NCBI GenBank assembly: GCA_016794585.1
Contig: JAEUJM010000015.1
Coordinates: forward strand, 1 to 64,000
Direction of reading: 5' to 3'
Length of the DNA stretch: 64,000 bases
Source: Acidimicrobiales bacterium
GTDB taxonomy: Bacteria; Actinomycetota; Acidimicrobiia; Acidimicrobiales; DATDAH01
Shown here: one piece after another, positions 25,360 to 34,647 of the stretch
Layout: every line of letters begins with the position of its first letter
How positions within the stretch are numbered: position 1 is the first letter of the stretch
The notes under the pieces: model-generated
Databases searched by the model: none
Told to the model about the DNA's origin: nothing
What the model saw: only the letters and a program-made list of their open reading frames with translations
Position numbers and translations under genes: made by a program

Positions 25360-25561
25360 TCGGTCCGATCGGGAGCCGGCCCGAGCCGCCACCGCCGCCT
25401 CGGTCCGGTCGGAGCCGGCCCGAGCCGCCACCGCCGCCTCGGTCCGGTCGGGCCACGGCTCGACCCGCCACTGCCGCCTCGGTCCGGTCGGAAGTCGGCC
25501 CGAGCCGCCGCCGCGGTCGTGTGGGCATCGGCCCGAGCCGCCACCGCCGCCTCGGTCGTCG
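25360..25561. repeat. Tandem ~39-bp repeats in an intergenic region
   Basis: Five units of 35-40 bp start at about 25360, 25400, 25439, 25479 and 25517, each built on TCGGTCCGGTCGGA then GCCGGCCCGAGCCGCCACCG. The first two are nearly identical and the later ones diverge. They occupy most of the 349-base gap between the YceI-like gene and the lipoprotein gene, a gap that otherwise holds nothing I can name. No spacers of CRISPR type exist. Confidence 0.75.
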
Positions 25562-25651
25562 AGGCTGCCGGCCGGCGCGCAGTACCCTCGCCCGCCGGCC
25601 CGCTCGGGCCGGACGATCGAGCACGCGACGGACGCGATGGAAGGGCACCCG

Positions 25652-26377
25652 ATGGGACGGTCAGGTTGGGCACGGAAGGCGGGCGCCGTCGCGGCCCTGA
25701 CCCTCGCGGCGGCGGCTTGCGGCAGCGGCGGCGGTGACGATGCCGCCCCGGCCGACGACACCACGGTCGGGACCTCCGTCGCCACGACCGACGACAGCGA
25801 GGCCGACAGCGCGGTCGGCGGGTGCCCCGACGCCACCACCCTCGAGGTGGTGAACGGCGAGTCGGCCCGTGGCGCCGCCGGCGACCCGGTGACACTCGCC
25901 AGCGGGCCCGTGGACGTCGCCACCTCGTTCGCCGACGATTCGGGCAGCAGCGCCAGCTTCGTGTTCGCCGATTATGAAGTGGCGGCCGACCCGCAGTTCG
26001 GGCTGTCGGCGCCCGTCGGCGACCCCGAGGTCCCCGCCGGCGGTCTCATCATGGTGGTCACCATCTCCACGGGCGGAGAGGGCGAGATCACCGCCGGCGA
26101 GTACCGCGCCCTCGAGACGGGGGAGGGCGCCGTCGACTCACCGGGGGACCTGACCGACCCCGACGCCACCATCCCGGACGTGCCGCCGAGCGTGAGCTTC
26201 GAGGCCCTCTACCTCGGCGACGACCGGGTCCTGCCCATCGGGTTCCACTCGGTGAGCGTCACCGAGATCACCGACACCGCCATCTGCGGCGAGATCACCG
26301 GCGACACCGGCGAGACCGAGCTCCAGGCCGACGGCTTCCCGGTGCTGGAGGGCACCTTCGTCGCCGAACGGGTCTGA
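25652..26377 (+). CDS. Putative lipoprotein, 241 aa
   Basis: Signal peptide with lipobox: MGRSGWARKAGAVAALTLAA then AACGSGGG, giving acylated Cys at about residue 22. An Asp/Thr/Ser-rich linker follows (DDAAPADDTTVGTSVATTDD), then a beta-rich domain with SASFVFADYEVAADP and PAGGLIMVVTISTGGEGEIT. Likely anchored outside the cytoplasmic membrane. The domain is not recognised. ATG 25652 is preferred to 25637 because GGAAGGG lies between them at the right distance. Confidence 0.7.
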   Translation: MGRSGWARKAGAVAALTLAAAACGSGGGDDAAPADDTTVGTSVATTDDSEADSAVGGCPDATTLEVVNGESARGAAGDPVTLASGPVDVATSFADDSGSSASFVFADYEVAADPQFGLSAPVGDPEVPAGGLIMVVTISTGGEGEITAGEYRALETGEGAVDSPGDLTDPDATIPDVPPSVSFEALYLGDDRVLPIGFHSVSVTEITDTAICGEITGDTGETELQADGFPVLEGTFVAERV

Positions 26378-26539
26378 GCCGCACGCTCCCACCGGGAGAC
26401 GGTCACCGCGGCGCCGCTATTCTGTGGGCGGATCAGTGGGTGACGGGCAGGCTCGGGCGATGGGACGGGTCACGCAGGCGGGGCGCGACGGCGTCGCTCC
26501 CGTGCACCCGCACGGCAATCGGCGACGTGGAGATCGATG

Positions 26540-29142
26540 ATGTCTGACGGGAAGAAGATCTTCGTCAGCTACCGCGAGGCGGACACCGAGAGCACCGCGG
26601 GTCGCATCCGCGACGCCCTCGTCCGCGAGTTCGGCAACGACCGGATCTTCTACGACGGCGAGAGCCTCTACTGGGGCGACAACTGGAAAGAGGCGATCGA
26701 CGAGGCCCTGGGCCAGACCGACGCCATGGTCGTGGTCATCGGCCAGCGGTGGTTCGACGAGTTCGAGCGCAAGGCCGCCTCCCGTGAGCGCGACGTGCAC
26801 AAGCAGGAGGTGCAGGCCGCGCTCCGCCAGGGCGTCCCGATCTTCCTCGCCCTGGTCGACGACGTCACCAAGCTGGACACGAACCGACTCCCGCACGGGC
26901 TCAAGAAGCTCGGCTCGATGGAGGCCCAGCCGCTGCTGAAGAAGGGCTTCATGGAGCGCTTCGTGCCCACCTTCGTCGAGGAGATCGGCAAGCGGCTCTC
27001 CGGCCCGGGCCCGGCCGCGAACGATCCCAGGACGGTGATCGTCGCCCCTCACGGCGAGGCCGACTTCCGGGAGATCGCACCCGCCGCCCGTGCCGTCCCC
27101 ACGGGCTCGACGATCTACGTCCGGCCCGGCCACTACCTCGAGGCGGTGACCGTGGACCGCGAGCTGCAGATCGTGGCCGAGGGCGAGCGCGACGAGGTGG
27201 TCCTCGAGGTGGACGACGGGACGGCCCTCACCTGGACGGCTCCGCAAGGCCTCGTCGAAGGGCTCACCGTCGTGGCCGCGGCCCGACGCGACGGCGTGGG
27301 CGTCCGGGTCGCCGCCGGCCGGGTGACCCTGGACGGCTGCGCGGTCTCGGCTCGGGGCCACGACCGGTCGACCGGGGTGATCATCGAGGGCGACACGGTC
27401 CGCCCCGTCCTGCGCCAGTGCGAGATCGCCGAGGTGCAGGTGGGCGTCGTGTTCGGCGAAGACACCCACGGCCGCCTCGAGGACTGCCGGATCGAGGGCG
27501 GGGAACACGGGCTGGACGTCCGCGACGGCGCCGATCCCGTCCTCCATGGCGGTGAGGTCCGCGGTGGCACGAGCGCGCTGCACGTCGCGCGGGCCCTCGG
27601 CAGCTACGAGGCGGCGGTCCTCGCCAGCCCCGGGACCGCGTTGGCGGTGTCGGGCGAGGGGGCCGCGCCGTGGGTGAAGGACTGCCGGATCGAAGGTGTC
27701 CGCACCGGCGTCGCCATCCTGGACGGCGCCGGCGGCACCTTCACCGACCTGGAGGTCGCCGGCGAGCCGGCCGTGGGGGTCGAGGTGGCGGGCCCGTCGG
27801 CGCCCGAGCTGCACCGGGTGGCGGTGGTCGGGGGCGGGGCGGCCGGCACCGAGGGGTTCTGCGTGGGCGGCGGCTCGTCCCCCCGCCTGCTGCACTGCAA
27901 CGTGACGAAGGTCGCGGTGGGCCTGGTGGTCAGCGGTGGCTCGCGGCCCGACGTCGAGGGCCTGCGGGTGCACGAGGTGACCGATCAGGGCGTGCTCGTC
28001 ACCGGCGCCTCCGCCCCTCGTCTCGCCGATTGCGAGATCTCGTCCGTCACCACCGGCCTCCTGGTCGACGGCGCGTCGACGCCCACCACCGACGGCCTGC
28101 AGGTGCACGGCTCCAAGGGCCACGCGCTGCACCTCACCGAGCAGAGCGCCGGCACCTGGGCGAACGTGGTGGTCACCGGATCGACGCTGGCGGGCATCAA
28201 GGTGGACGGAGGGGCCGACCCCACCTTCACCGACGTGACGATGAGCAAGCTCACCCGTCACGGCATCGTCGTCTACACCGCCGGGCGGGGCAGGTTCGAG
28301 CGGGTCCGCATCGAGGGCTCGAGCGCCGTGCTGAACGGCAAGCACTTCCCGGCGATCGCGGTCGCCGACGACGAGAGCAACCCGACGTTCCGTGACTTCA
28401 CCGTCGAGGGCGGGGCATCGTGCGGGGTCTGGGTCAGTGAACGGGGCGCCGGCACGTTCGAGGACGGGCGGGTGACGGGGACGGGCAAGCAGGGAGTGAT
28501 CGTCGAGACCGGCGGCGTCCCTACGTTCTCGGGCCTCGAGGTGCAGGGCGCCGGGGGCTCGGGCATCGCGGTGCTCGGCGGCGCGCCTCGGCTCACGCGG
28601 TGCACCATCGGCGACGTGGGCCGTCGGGGGTCGCCGTCTCCGGCGAGGCGCAGCCCGTGTTCGAAGAGATCACGATCGCGGGGTGCTCCTGGCACGGCAT
28701 CGCCGTCGAGGGTGCGGCCGTCGGGACCTTCCGACACCTCGACGTCTCGGGCGCCAAGAGGAACGGGGTCGACGTCGACGGCGGGTCGATCAGCCTCACG
28801 GACGCCACGATCCACGAGACGGTCGGGTTCGGCGTCGACGTCACCAAGGGTCGGGCAGAGATCGTCGACTCCGAGATCCACCGCACCGGAGCGGCGGCGA
28901 TCCGCGTCGCCAAGGACGGCGTGATCTCCGTCCGCGGCACGGAGGTGCACCACATCAAGGCCCCGGTCCAGATCAGGAAGTCCTGGTGGTCCGGGGCGGT
29001 CTATGTGGGCAAGGGGGCCACCGCGGCGTTCGCGGACTGCTCGTTCCACGACAACTTCGCCTCGGAGAACCCGGTGATGCGCCATGCCCAGGCAAAGACC
29101 GACCTCAGCGGCTGCACGAACTACGGCACGCCTTGGCCGTGA
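26540..29142 (+). pseudogene. TIR-domain / right-handed beta-helix fusion protein, frameshifted
   Basis: The N-terminal ~145 residues are a bacterial TIR domain: KKIFVSYREADTESTAGRIR, DRIFYDGESLYWGDNW, AMVVVIGQRWFDEF. A linker leads to DPRTVIVAPHGEADF and over 600 residues of parallel beta-helix repeats with recurring G-x-x-V-x-x-G-A-x-P turns. TIR domains commonly cleave NAD+ or make signalling nucleotides. The frame breaks at 28618-28620: adding one base to the GGG run restores GDV-G-PSGVAVSGEA and gives an ~868-aa protein ending at TGA 29140-29142. ATG 26540 has GGAG seven bases upstream. A clean single-base loss suggests assembly error, phase variation or recent inactivation. Confidence 0.75.
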
Positions 29143-29294
29143 CCGGCGACGGGCCGCGCCCTGACGCCACCGCCCGGCTCGGCGCCATGCCACACTGACC
29201 CCTCGTCGGCGACGACCCTCGGGTGCCGCCGACCGGGACCGACGACAAGCGATCTGGTGTGCCGGGCCCGACGCCCGGACGAGGGGAGGACCGA

Positions 29295-30845
29295 ATGGCC
29301 GACGAGACGCCGCTGCAGGAATCGGAGACGATGTGGGAGCTGGTGCAGCGCCGTGCGGCGCTGTCGCCCGACGCCCGGGTGCTGGTCGACCCGGACGGCC
29401 GTGCCCTCACCTTCGGTGAGCTGCACGATCGTGCCGAGCGGGTCGCCGCCGGCTTCCAGGCCATGGGCATCGGCCCGGGCGACAAGGTCACCTGGCAGCT
29501 GCCCAGTCGCATCGAGACCGTCGTGGCCTCGGTGGCCCTCGCCCGCCTCGGCGTGGTGCAGAACCCGATCCTGCACATCTACGGGGAGAAGGAGGTCGAC
29601 TTCGCCCTCCACCAGTTCGCCCCGAAGCTCTACCTCGGCCCCGGCGAGCTCTTCGGCGTCGACTACAACGCCCGTGCCGAGCGCCTGGGCGCCGACGTCG
29701 AGCCGCCCGTGCAGGTGCTCTCGGCGTACAGCGATCTCCCTGAGGGCGACCCGTCCACCCTCCCGCCGCCGCCCGAGTCCGGCGACGACGTCCGCTGGCT
29801 CTACTACACGTCGGGCACCACGTCGGACCCGAAGGGCGTCCAGCACACCGACAAGACCCTCATCGCCGGCGGCTACGGCCTCGCCCACGCCATCGAGTGG
29901 GACCCGGACGTCGACCTCGGCTCCATCGCCTTCCCCTTCGCCCACATCGCCGGCCCCGACTACCTCGTGCTCATGCTCGTCACCGGGGTGGGCGCGGTCA
30001 TCGTCGAGGGCTTCAACCTCGAGGCCATCCTGCCGGCGTTCCGGGAGTACGGCGTCACCTCGGCGGGCGGCTCGACCGCCCACTACCTGATGTTCCTCGC
30101 CGAGCAGCGCAAGGACCCGTCCACCCCGATCCTGCCTTCGCTGCGCCTGCTCGCCGGCGGCGGGGCACCCAAGCCGCCCGAGATCTACTACGAGGTCAAG
30201 CGCGAGCTCTGCGAGCTCGGCACCCTCCACGGCTACGGCATGACCGAGTGCCCGATGATCGCCCAGGGCTCGCCCAGCGACAGTGAGGACCAGCTCGCCA
30301 ACACCGAGGGCAAGCCCGTCTACGCCTGCGAGGTGCGCATCGTGGGCGAGGACGGCAACGTGTGCGCCGCCGGCGAGGACGGCGAGGTCCGCCTCAAGGG
30401 CCCGATGGTCTTCAAGGGCTACACCGACGAGTCGCTCAACGCCGATGCCTTCGACGAGAACGGCTACTTCCGCACCGGCGACGTCGGCCACCTGCGCGAG
30501 GACGGCCACATCGTGCTCACCGGCCGCCTGAAGGACATCATCATCCGCAAGGGCGAGAACATCTCCGCCAAGGAGATCGAGGACGTCCTCTACACCCACC
30601 CGAAGGTGGGCGACGTGGCCGTCATCGGCGTGCCCGACCGCGAGCGGGGCGAGATGGTGGTGGCCGTGGTCCAGGCCGCCCCCGGCGAGGACGAGCTCAC
30701 CTTCGACGAGATGGTGGCGCTCTGCCGCGACGCGGGCCTCATGACCCAGAAGATCCCCGAGCGCCTCGAGGTGGTCGAGGCCCTGCCCCGCAACGAGACC
30801 CTCAACAAGATCCTGAAGTACAAGCTGCGCGAGCAGTACGGCTGA
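29295..30845 (+). CDS. Acyl-CoA synthetase (AMP-forming, class I adenylate-forming)
   Basis: 516 aa, full length. The P-loop-like motif LYYTSGTTSDPKGVQHT, the A5 region LHGYGMTECPMIA, YFRTGDVGHLREDGHIVLTG and the C-terminal lysine region PRNETLNKILKYKLRE are all present. It activates a carboxylic acid with ATP to the acyl-AMP and then the CoA thioester. The substrate is not evident; context (thiolase, thioesterase and ethylmalonyl-CoA-mutase-like genes elsewhere in the window) fits fatty or aromatic acid degradation. A GAGGGGAGGA ribosome-binding site precedes ATG 29295. Confidence 0.9.
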   Translation: MADETPLQESETMWELVQRRAALSPDARVLVDPDGRALTFGELHDRAERVAAGFQAMGIGPGDKVTWQLPSRIETVVASVALARLGVVQNPILHIYGEKEVDFALHQFAPKLYLGPGELFGVDYNARAERLGADVEPPVQVLSAYSDLPEGDPSTLPPPPESGDDVRWLYYTSGTTSDPKGVQHTDKTLIAGGYGLAHAIEWDPDVDLGSIAFPFAHIAGPDYLVLMLVTGVGAVIVEGFNLEAILPAFREYGVTSAGGSTAHYLMFLAEQRKDPSTPILPSLRLLAGGGAPKPPEIYYEVKRELCELGTLHGYGMTECPMIAQGSPSDSEDQLANTEGKPVYACEVRIVGEDGNVCAAGEDGEVRLKGPMVFKGYTDESLNADAFDENGYFRTGDVGHLREDGHIVLTGRLKDIIIRKGENISAKEIEDVLYTHPKVGDVAVIGVPDRERGEMVVAVVQAAPGEDELTFDEMVALCRDAGLMTQKIPERLEVVEALPRNETLNKILKYKLREQYG

Positions 30846-30873
30846 GGGGCGGGCGGTCGGCCACCATGGGGGC

Positions 30874-31614
30874 ATGGGGGACGACCGCTACTACCGGCCG
30901 GCGCTGTCGCGCATCCATCACGAGGGGTTCGGGTTCCACGCCGACGCCTGTGCGCCGGGCATCCTCGCCCTGCTCGACGACGTGCGGCGGCGGGACGGCC
31001 TTGTCGTCGAGGTGGGTTGCGGCTCCGGGCTGCTGACCCGCCACCTGCTCGGCGCCGGCCACCGGGTGATCGCCACCGACGCCTCGCCGGACATGCTCGA
31101 CCTCGCCCGGTCGTATGCACCGGAGGCGGAGGAGCACCGGGTGCTGGCGCTGCCGGACGACCCGCTGCCCGAGTGCGACGCGATCGTGTCGACCGGCCAT
31201 GCCCTCAGCTACCTGCCAGACCGGACCACCCTCGAGGCGGCGCTCGTCGCCTGCGCCCGGGCGCTGCGCCCCGGCGGTGTGCTGGCCCTCGACCTCGAGG
31301 ACCTCACCACCCGCGACGCCCAGATGGCGAGGCCCCCGACCCCGTGGCTGGGTGACGACTGGGCGCTGATCATCGAGCGGGCCAGCGACGCCCCCGACCA
31401 CTTCGCCCGTTTGATGACCACCTTCATGCGGCGTCCCGACGGCACCTACGAGCGCGGCTTCGAGCGCCACGACAACGTGCTGGTCGACGTGGAGGGCGTC
31501 GTCCGCCCCCTGCTCGAGGCCGAGGGCCTCGCCGTCGACATCGGCCTCAGCTTCGGCACCGAGACGAACATGGAGGGCCTCATGGTCGTCGTCGCCCACC
31601 GCCCGCCGGACTGA
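30874..31614 (+). CDS. SAM-dependent methyltransferase (class I)
   Basis: 246 aa. Motif I VVEVGCGSGLLTRHLL (residues ~43-58), acidic HRVIATDASPDMLDLAR, post-II CDAIVSTGHALSYL and ALRPGGVLALDLED follow the class I order. The C-terminal half (FMRRPDGTYERGFERHDNV) is typical of small-molecule methyltransferases. The methyl acceptor is unknown. It lies 28 bases after the acyl-CoA synthetase on the same strand, although CACCAT six bases before the ATG would also allow an own promoter. Confidence 0.85.
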   Translation: MGDDRYYRPALSRIHHEGFGFHADACAPGILALLDDVRRRDGLVVEVGCGSGLLTRHLLGAGHRVIATDASPDMLDLARSYAPEAEEHRVLALPDDPLPECDAIVSTGHALSYLPDRTTLEAALVACARALRPGGVLALDLEDLTTRDAQMARPPTPWLGDDWALIIERASDAPDHFARLMTTFMRRPDGTYERGFERHDNVLVDVEGVVRPLLEAEGLAVDIGLSFGTETNMEGLMVVVAHRPPD

Positions 31615-31631
31615 CGGCCGGGTCGTCGCTT

Positions 31632-31675
31632 CTGGCTCCCGATCCGATCGCCAGGACGACCGAATCGGGAGCCAG
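31632..31675 (+). terminator. Inverted repeat downstream of the methyltransferase
   Basis: Perfect 12-bp arms CTGGCTCCCGAT (31632-31643) and ATCGGGAGCCAG (31664-31675) around a 20-nt loop, 18 bases after the methyltransferase stop. There is no T-tract, so it is a probable but not classical terminator. Confidence 0.5.
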
Positions 31676-31765
31676 TTCGGCAGGGCTCGGTCGTCCGGCG
31701 GCGTCGGGTGGCGCGAGAGGGCGCTGGGCGGCCCGTGGCCGGCGCCGGTCGTAGGCTCCGCGGCC

Positions 31766-32731
31766 ATGGGGGCCACCACGCGCGAGATCGTCGACCCGCA
31801 CCACCACCTCTGGCCGGCGGACTTCGCCGGCGGGGCGATGGGGGCCTACGGGCTCGACGAGTTGCGGGCCGACACCGACACGGTGCCGGAGGTCGTGGCC
31901 ACGATCTTCATGGAGTGCCACGCCTCCTACCGGCCCGACGGCCCTGAGCACCTCCGCCCGGTGGGGGAGACGGAGTACGTCGCCGGCCTCGCCGACGAGA
32001 GCGAGCGGACGCCGGGCGCCACCATCGTCGGGATCGTCGGCCACGCCGACCTCAGCCTGCCGATCGACCAGCTCGACGAGGTGCTCGACGCCCACGAGTC
32101 GGCGGCGGGCGGGCGGTTCCGGGGCATCCGGGACGCGCTGGCCAGCGTCCCGTCGGGGATGACGCTCATGATCCCCGGCGGCGCCGACCCCGATCGCTCG
32201 ACCGACGCCGACTTCCGTCGCGGCGTCGCCCACCTCGGCGAGCGGGGCCTGTCCTACGACACCTGGCAGTACCACGTGCAGCTCGGGGACCTGATCGAGC
32301 TGGCCCGGGCGGTGCCCGGCACGACCATCGTCTGTGACCACTTCTCGACGCCGCTCGGCGTCGGCGTGTGGGCCGGCCGCCACGACGAGATCTTCGAGGC
32401 CTGGTGCCCGCAGCTCGCCGAGCTCGCCGCCTGCCCGAACGTCGTGGCCAAGCTCGGCGGCCTGGCCATGCCCGACAACGGCTTCTGGCCCCTCGGCGGC
32501 GAGCGCCCCGACGTCGACGCGTTCCTCGCCGTGCAGGAGCGCTGGTACCGCCACGCCATCGACTGCTTCGGCCCCGACCGGTGCATGTTCGAGTCGAACT
32601 TCCCGGTCGACAAGATCAGCGTCGACTACCCCGTGGTGTGGGAGGCCTTCGAGCGCATCGCCGCCGAGTACCCGGCCGACGAGCAGGCCCAGCTCTTCGC
32701 CGGCACCGCCCGCCGCGTCTACCGCGTCTGA
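31766..32731 (+). CDS. Amidohydrolase-family 2 (TIM-barrel) protein
   Basis: 321 aa. Metal ligands are visible at REIVDPHHHLW (residues ~6-16), TIVCDHFSTPLG and FESNFPVDK near the C-terminus, the H-x-H...H...D set of the ACMS-decarboxylase/lactonase-like branch. Members hydrolyse lactones or decarboxylate acids. A sequence-based substrate call is not possible. TAGGCT lies eight bases before the ATG. It ends convergently toward the phosphofructokinase gene. Confidence 0.85.
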   Translation: MGATTREIVDPHHHLWPADFAGGAMGAYGLDELRADTDTVPEVVATIFMECHASYRPDGPEHLRPVGETEYVAGLADESERTPGATIVGIVGHADLSLPIDQLDEVLDAHESAAGGRFRGIRDALASVPSGMTLMIPGGADPDRSTDADFRRGVAHLGERGLSYDTWQYHVQLGDLIELARAVPGTTIVCDHFSTPLGVGVWAGRHDEIFEAWCPQLAELAACPNVVAKLGGLAMPDNGFWPLGGERPDVDAFLAVQERWYRHAIDCFGPDRCMFESNFPVDKISVDYPVVWEAFERIAAEYPADEQAQLFAGTARRVYRV

Positions 32732-32800
32732 CGCCGCCCCGTTCGTACACGCCCTGCCACGCAGGTGTTGCCAACTCCATACCAGAACGAAGTGGGGGGC

Positions 32801-34102
32801 TCAGCCCGGGGGCGGGGCGTCGGCGGCGGCGACGTGGAGGTCGAGTGCCGGCGGCTCCTTGGCCACGATGGGCTCGAACATGGCCCGGAAGGCGTCGACG
32901 GACAGGCCGGCGGCGTCGGCCAGCGCCGCCAGCTCGTCGGCGTCGTCGAAGTCGTCGCGGCGCACCCGCAGCATGTAGCGGCGGGCGATGGCGTAGCGGG
33001 TGGAGTTGACGTCGACCACCCGCACGGCGGTGCGGCCGGTCTCGGGGTCGAGCATCTCGGCGAAGGGCACGGGCACGAAGTGCCCCGCCTGCATCGTGAT
33101 CATCACGCCGCTGCCCCCGGAGATGAGGTACTTGGCGGCGCAGTAGCCGAGGTCGCGCGTGTACTCCATGTCCACCGGGATGGGGTCGGCGCACCGCAGC
33201 TCGTAGCCGACGTCCTTGGCCACGATGGTGGTCTTGATGCCGAGCTCGGCGAGGCGCTCGCGCACCTTCACCTTGAGGATCTGGCCGATGTCGATCTCCG
33301 CGATGCGGACGTGGCCGTGCTCGTCGAGCTCCACGTCCTCGAGCTCTTCGAGCTCGGCGGGGTCGAGGCTGAGGACCACGCCCTCGGCGATCACCGCCAC
33401 CCCGTCGCGGCGACCCGCTCGGCGACGCTTGATGATGCTGCCCACGAGCGTGTCGACCAGCTCGGACAGCGCGATGTGGTCGCCGAACTCTTCGGGGATC
33501 AACGTGATGGTGGCCCCCGCGGCCTTGCCGATGCCGAGGGCGAGGTGGCCGGCCTTCCGTCCCATCGCGATGACGAAGTACCAGCGCCCCGTGGTCTTGG
33601 CGTCGGTCATGAGGTTCGAGACGATCCCCACACCCTGATGGCGGGCGGTCTGGAAGCCGAAGGTGTCCACCCACGGCGGCAGGTCGAGGTCGTTGTCGAT
33701 GGTCTTGGGGGCGTGGACGACCTGGAGCCGGCCTTCGGAGCGCTCGGCGAGGCGCATGGCCGAGTAGGCGGTGTCGTCCCCGCCGATGGTGATCAGGTGG
33801 GTGATGCCGAGGCGCCCGAGCGAGTCGATGCAGGCGTCGAGCAGGGCCGGGTCCTTGGTGGGGTTGGCCCGGGCGGTGCCAAGGATCGACCCGCCCCGGA
33901 AGTGGATGCGGCTCACCGACTCGGCCGTCAGCTCGGTGACATGGCTCGTGTCGCCGGCCATGAGGTGCTCGAAGCCGTCACGGATGCCGATCACGGGCAC
34001 CCCGGCCAGCTCGGCGCGGATGGTGGCCGCCCCGATCACGCTGTTGATCCCCGGCGCGGGGCCGCCGCCGACGAGGATCCCGAGCTTGGCGTCGTTGGTC
34101 AT
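32801..34102 (-). CDS. 6-phosphofructokinase, probably PPi-type
   Basis: 433 aa. LGILVGGGPAPGINSVI at the start, ITIGGDDTAYSAMRLAE (residues ~105-120), HAPKTIDNDLDLPPW (~130-144) and VIAMGRKAGHLALG are the family motifs. ATP-dependent enzymes usually have GGDGS and PGTIDND; Asp in GGDD and Lys in PKTIDND mark the pyrophosphate-using group. It phosphorylates fructose 6-phosphate in glycolysis, reversibly if PPi-dependent. ATG 34102 has GGAGGG five bases upstream; the in-frame GTG 34108 would overlap that site. Confidence 0.85.
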   Translation of the reverse strand: MTNDAKLGILVGGGPAPGINSVIGAATIRAELAGVPVIGIRDGFEHLMAGDTSHVTELTAESVSRIHFRGGSILGTARANPTKDPALLDACIDSLGRLGITHLITIGGDDTAYSAMRLAERSEGRLQVVHAPKTIDNDLDLPPWVDTFGFQTARHQGVGIVSNLMTDAKTTGRWYFVIAMGRKAGHLALGIGKAAGATITLIPEEFGDHIALSELVDTLVGSIIKRRRAGRRDGVAVIAEGVVLSLDPAELEELEDVELDEHGHVRIAEIDIGQILKVKVRERLAELGIKTTIVAKDVGYELRCADPIPVDMEYTRDLGYCAAKYLISGGSGVMITMQAGHFVPVPFAEMLDPETGRTAVRVVDVNSTRYAIARRYMLRVRRDDFDDADELAALADAAGLSVDAFRAMFEPIVAKEPPALDLHVAAADAPPPG

Positions 34103-34380
34103 GTGCACCCTCCGGTCTCGACCACTCCCAGCATGGCCGCTTCCGCGCCGTCTCGTCTCGCCCCGAGCGGCCCCCGGCCGGAATTCACCCGCCCGTCATC
34201 GATGAGGGGCAGCTCGCTGCCGCCGGCGAGCATCCCGATCATCCACCGACTCGACCGAGTCGCGACGAGCGGGTGCCGCCCCGATCGCGACGGCGCCAGC
34301 CGTCGCCCGCGGGTGAGGATCGAGCGCAGCTCCCGCGGCACGATGAGGGTCGTCGACCTCGTTGGTTCGGGTCTGCGAGC

Positions 34381-34599
34381 ATGGGCGTCGTGAGCATGGT
34401 GACGAGCGACCTGAGCGAGCTGCACGAGTTCGACTGCCCCCGCTGTGGGCAGCCGGCCGCCGCCCGTTTCTACGGGCCGTGCGACCCCTGCCGCGACCAG
34501 TTGCGGGCCACCCTCGGGGGCGAGCAGCACGAGCTCGAGAAGACCATCTACGAGACCAAGATCAACGTCGTTCCCAACCACGTCGCCACGAAGGAGTGA
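34381..34599 (+). CDS. Small zinc-ribbon-like protein, 72 aa
   Basis: Holds HEFDCPRCGQPAAARFYGPC then DPCRDQLRATL: four Cys in CxxC...CxxC spacing, fit for one zinc. The C-terminal part (LEKTIYETKINVVPNHVATKE) is charged. ATG 34381 or ATG 34396 could start it; no ribosome-binding site decides. It may bind nucleic acid or protein; the family is not recognised. It lies 48 bases before the PatB-like gene. Confidence 0.6.
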   Translation: MGVVSMVTSDLSELHEFDCPRCGQPAAARFYGPCDPCRDQLRATLGGEQHELEKTIYETKINVVPNHVATKE

Positions 34600-34647
34600 C
34601 GGCGGGCGCGTGACGGCGGGTCGGGTGGCCACGAGCGGCGCCGGCCG

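Noticed and set aside
25360-25561. CRISPR array
   Set aside because: Units are contiguous with no unique spacers and diverge gradually.
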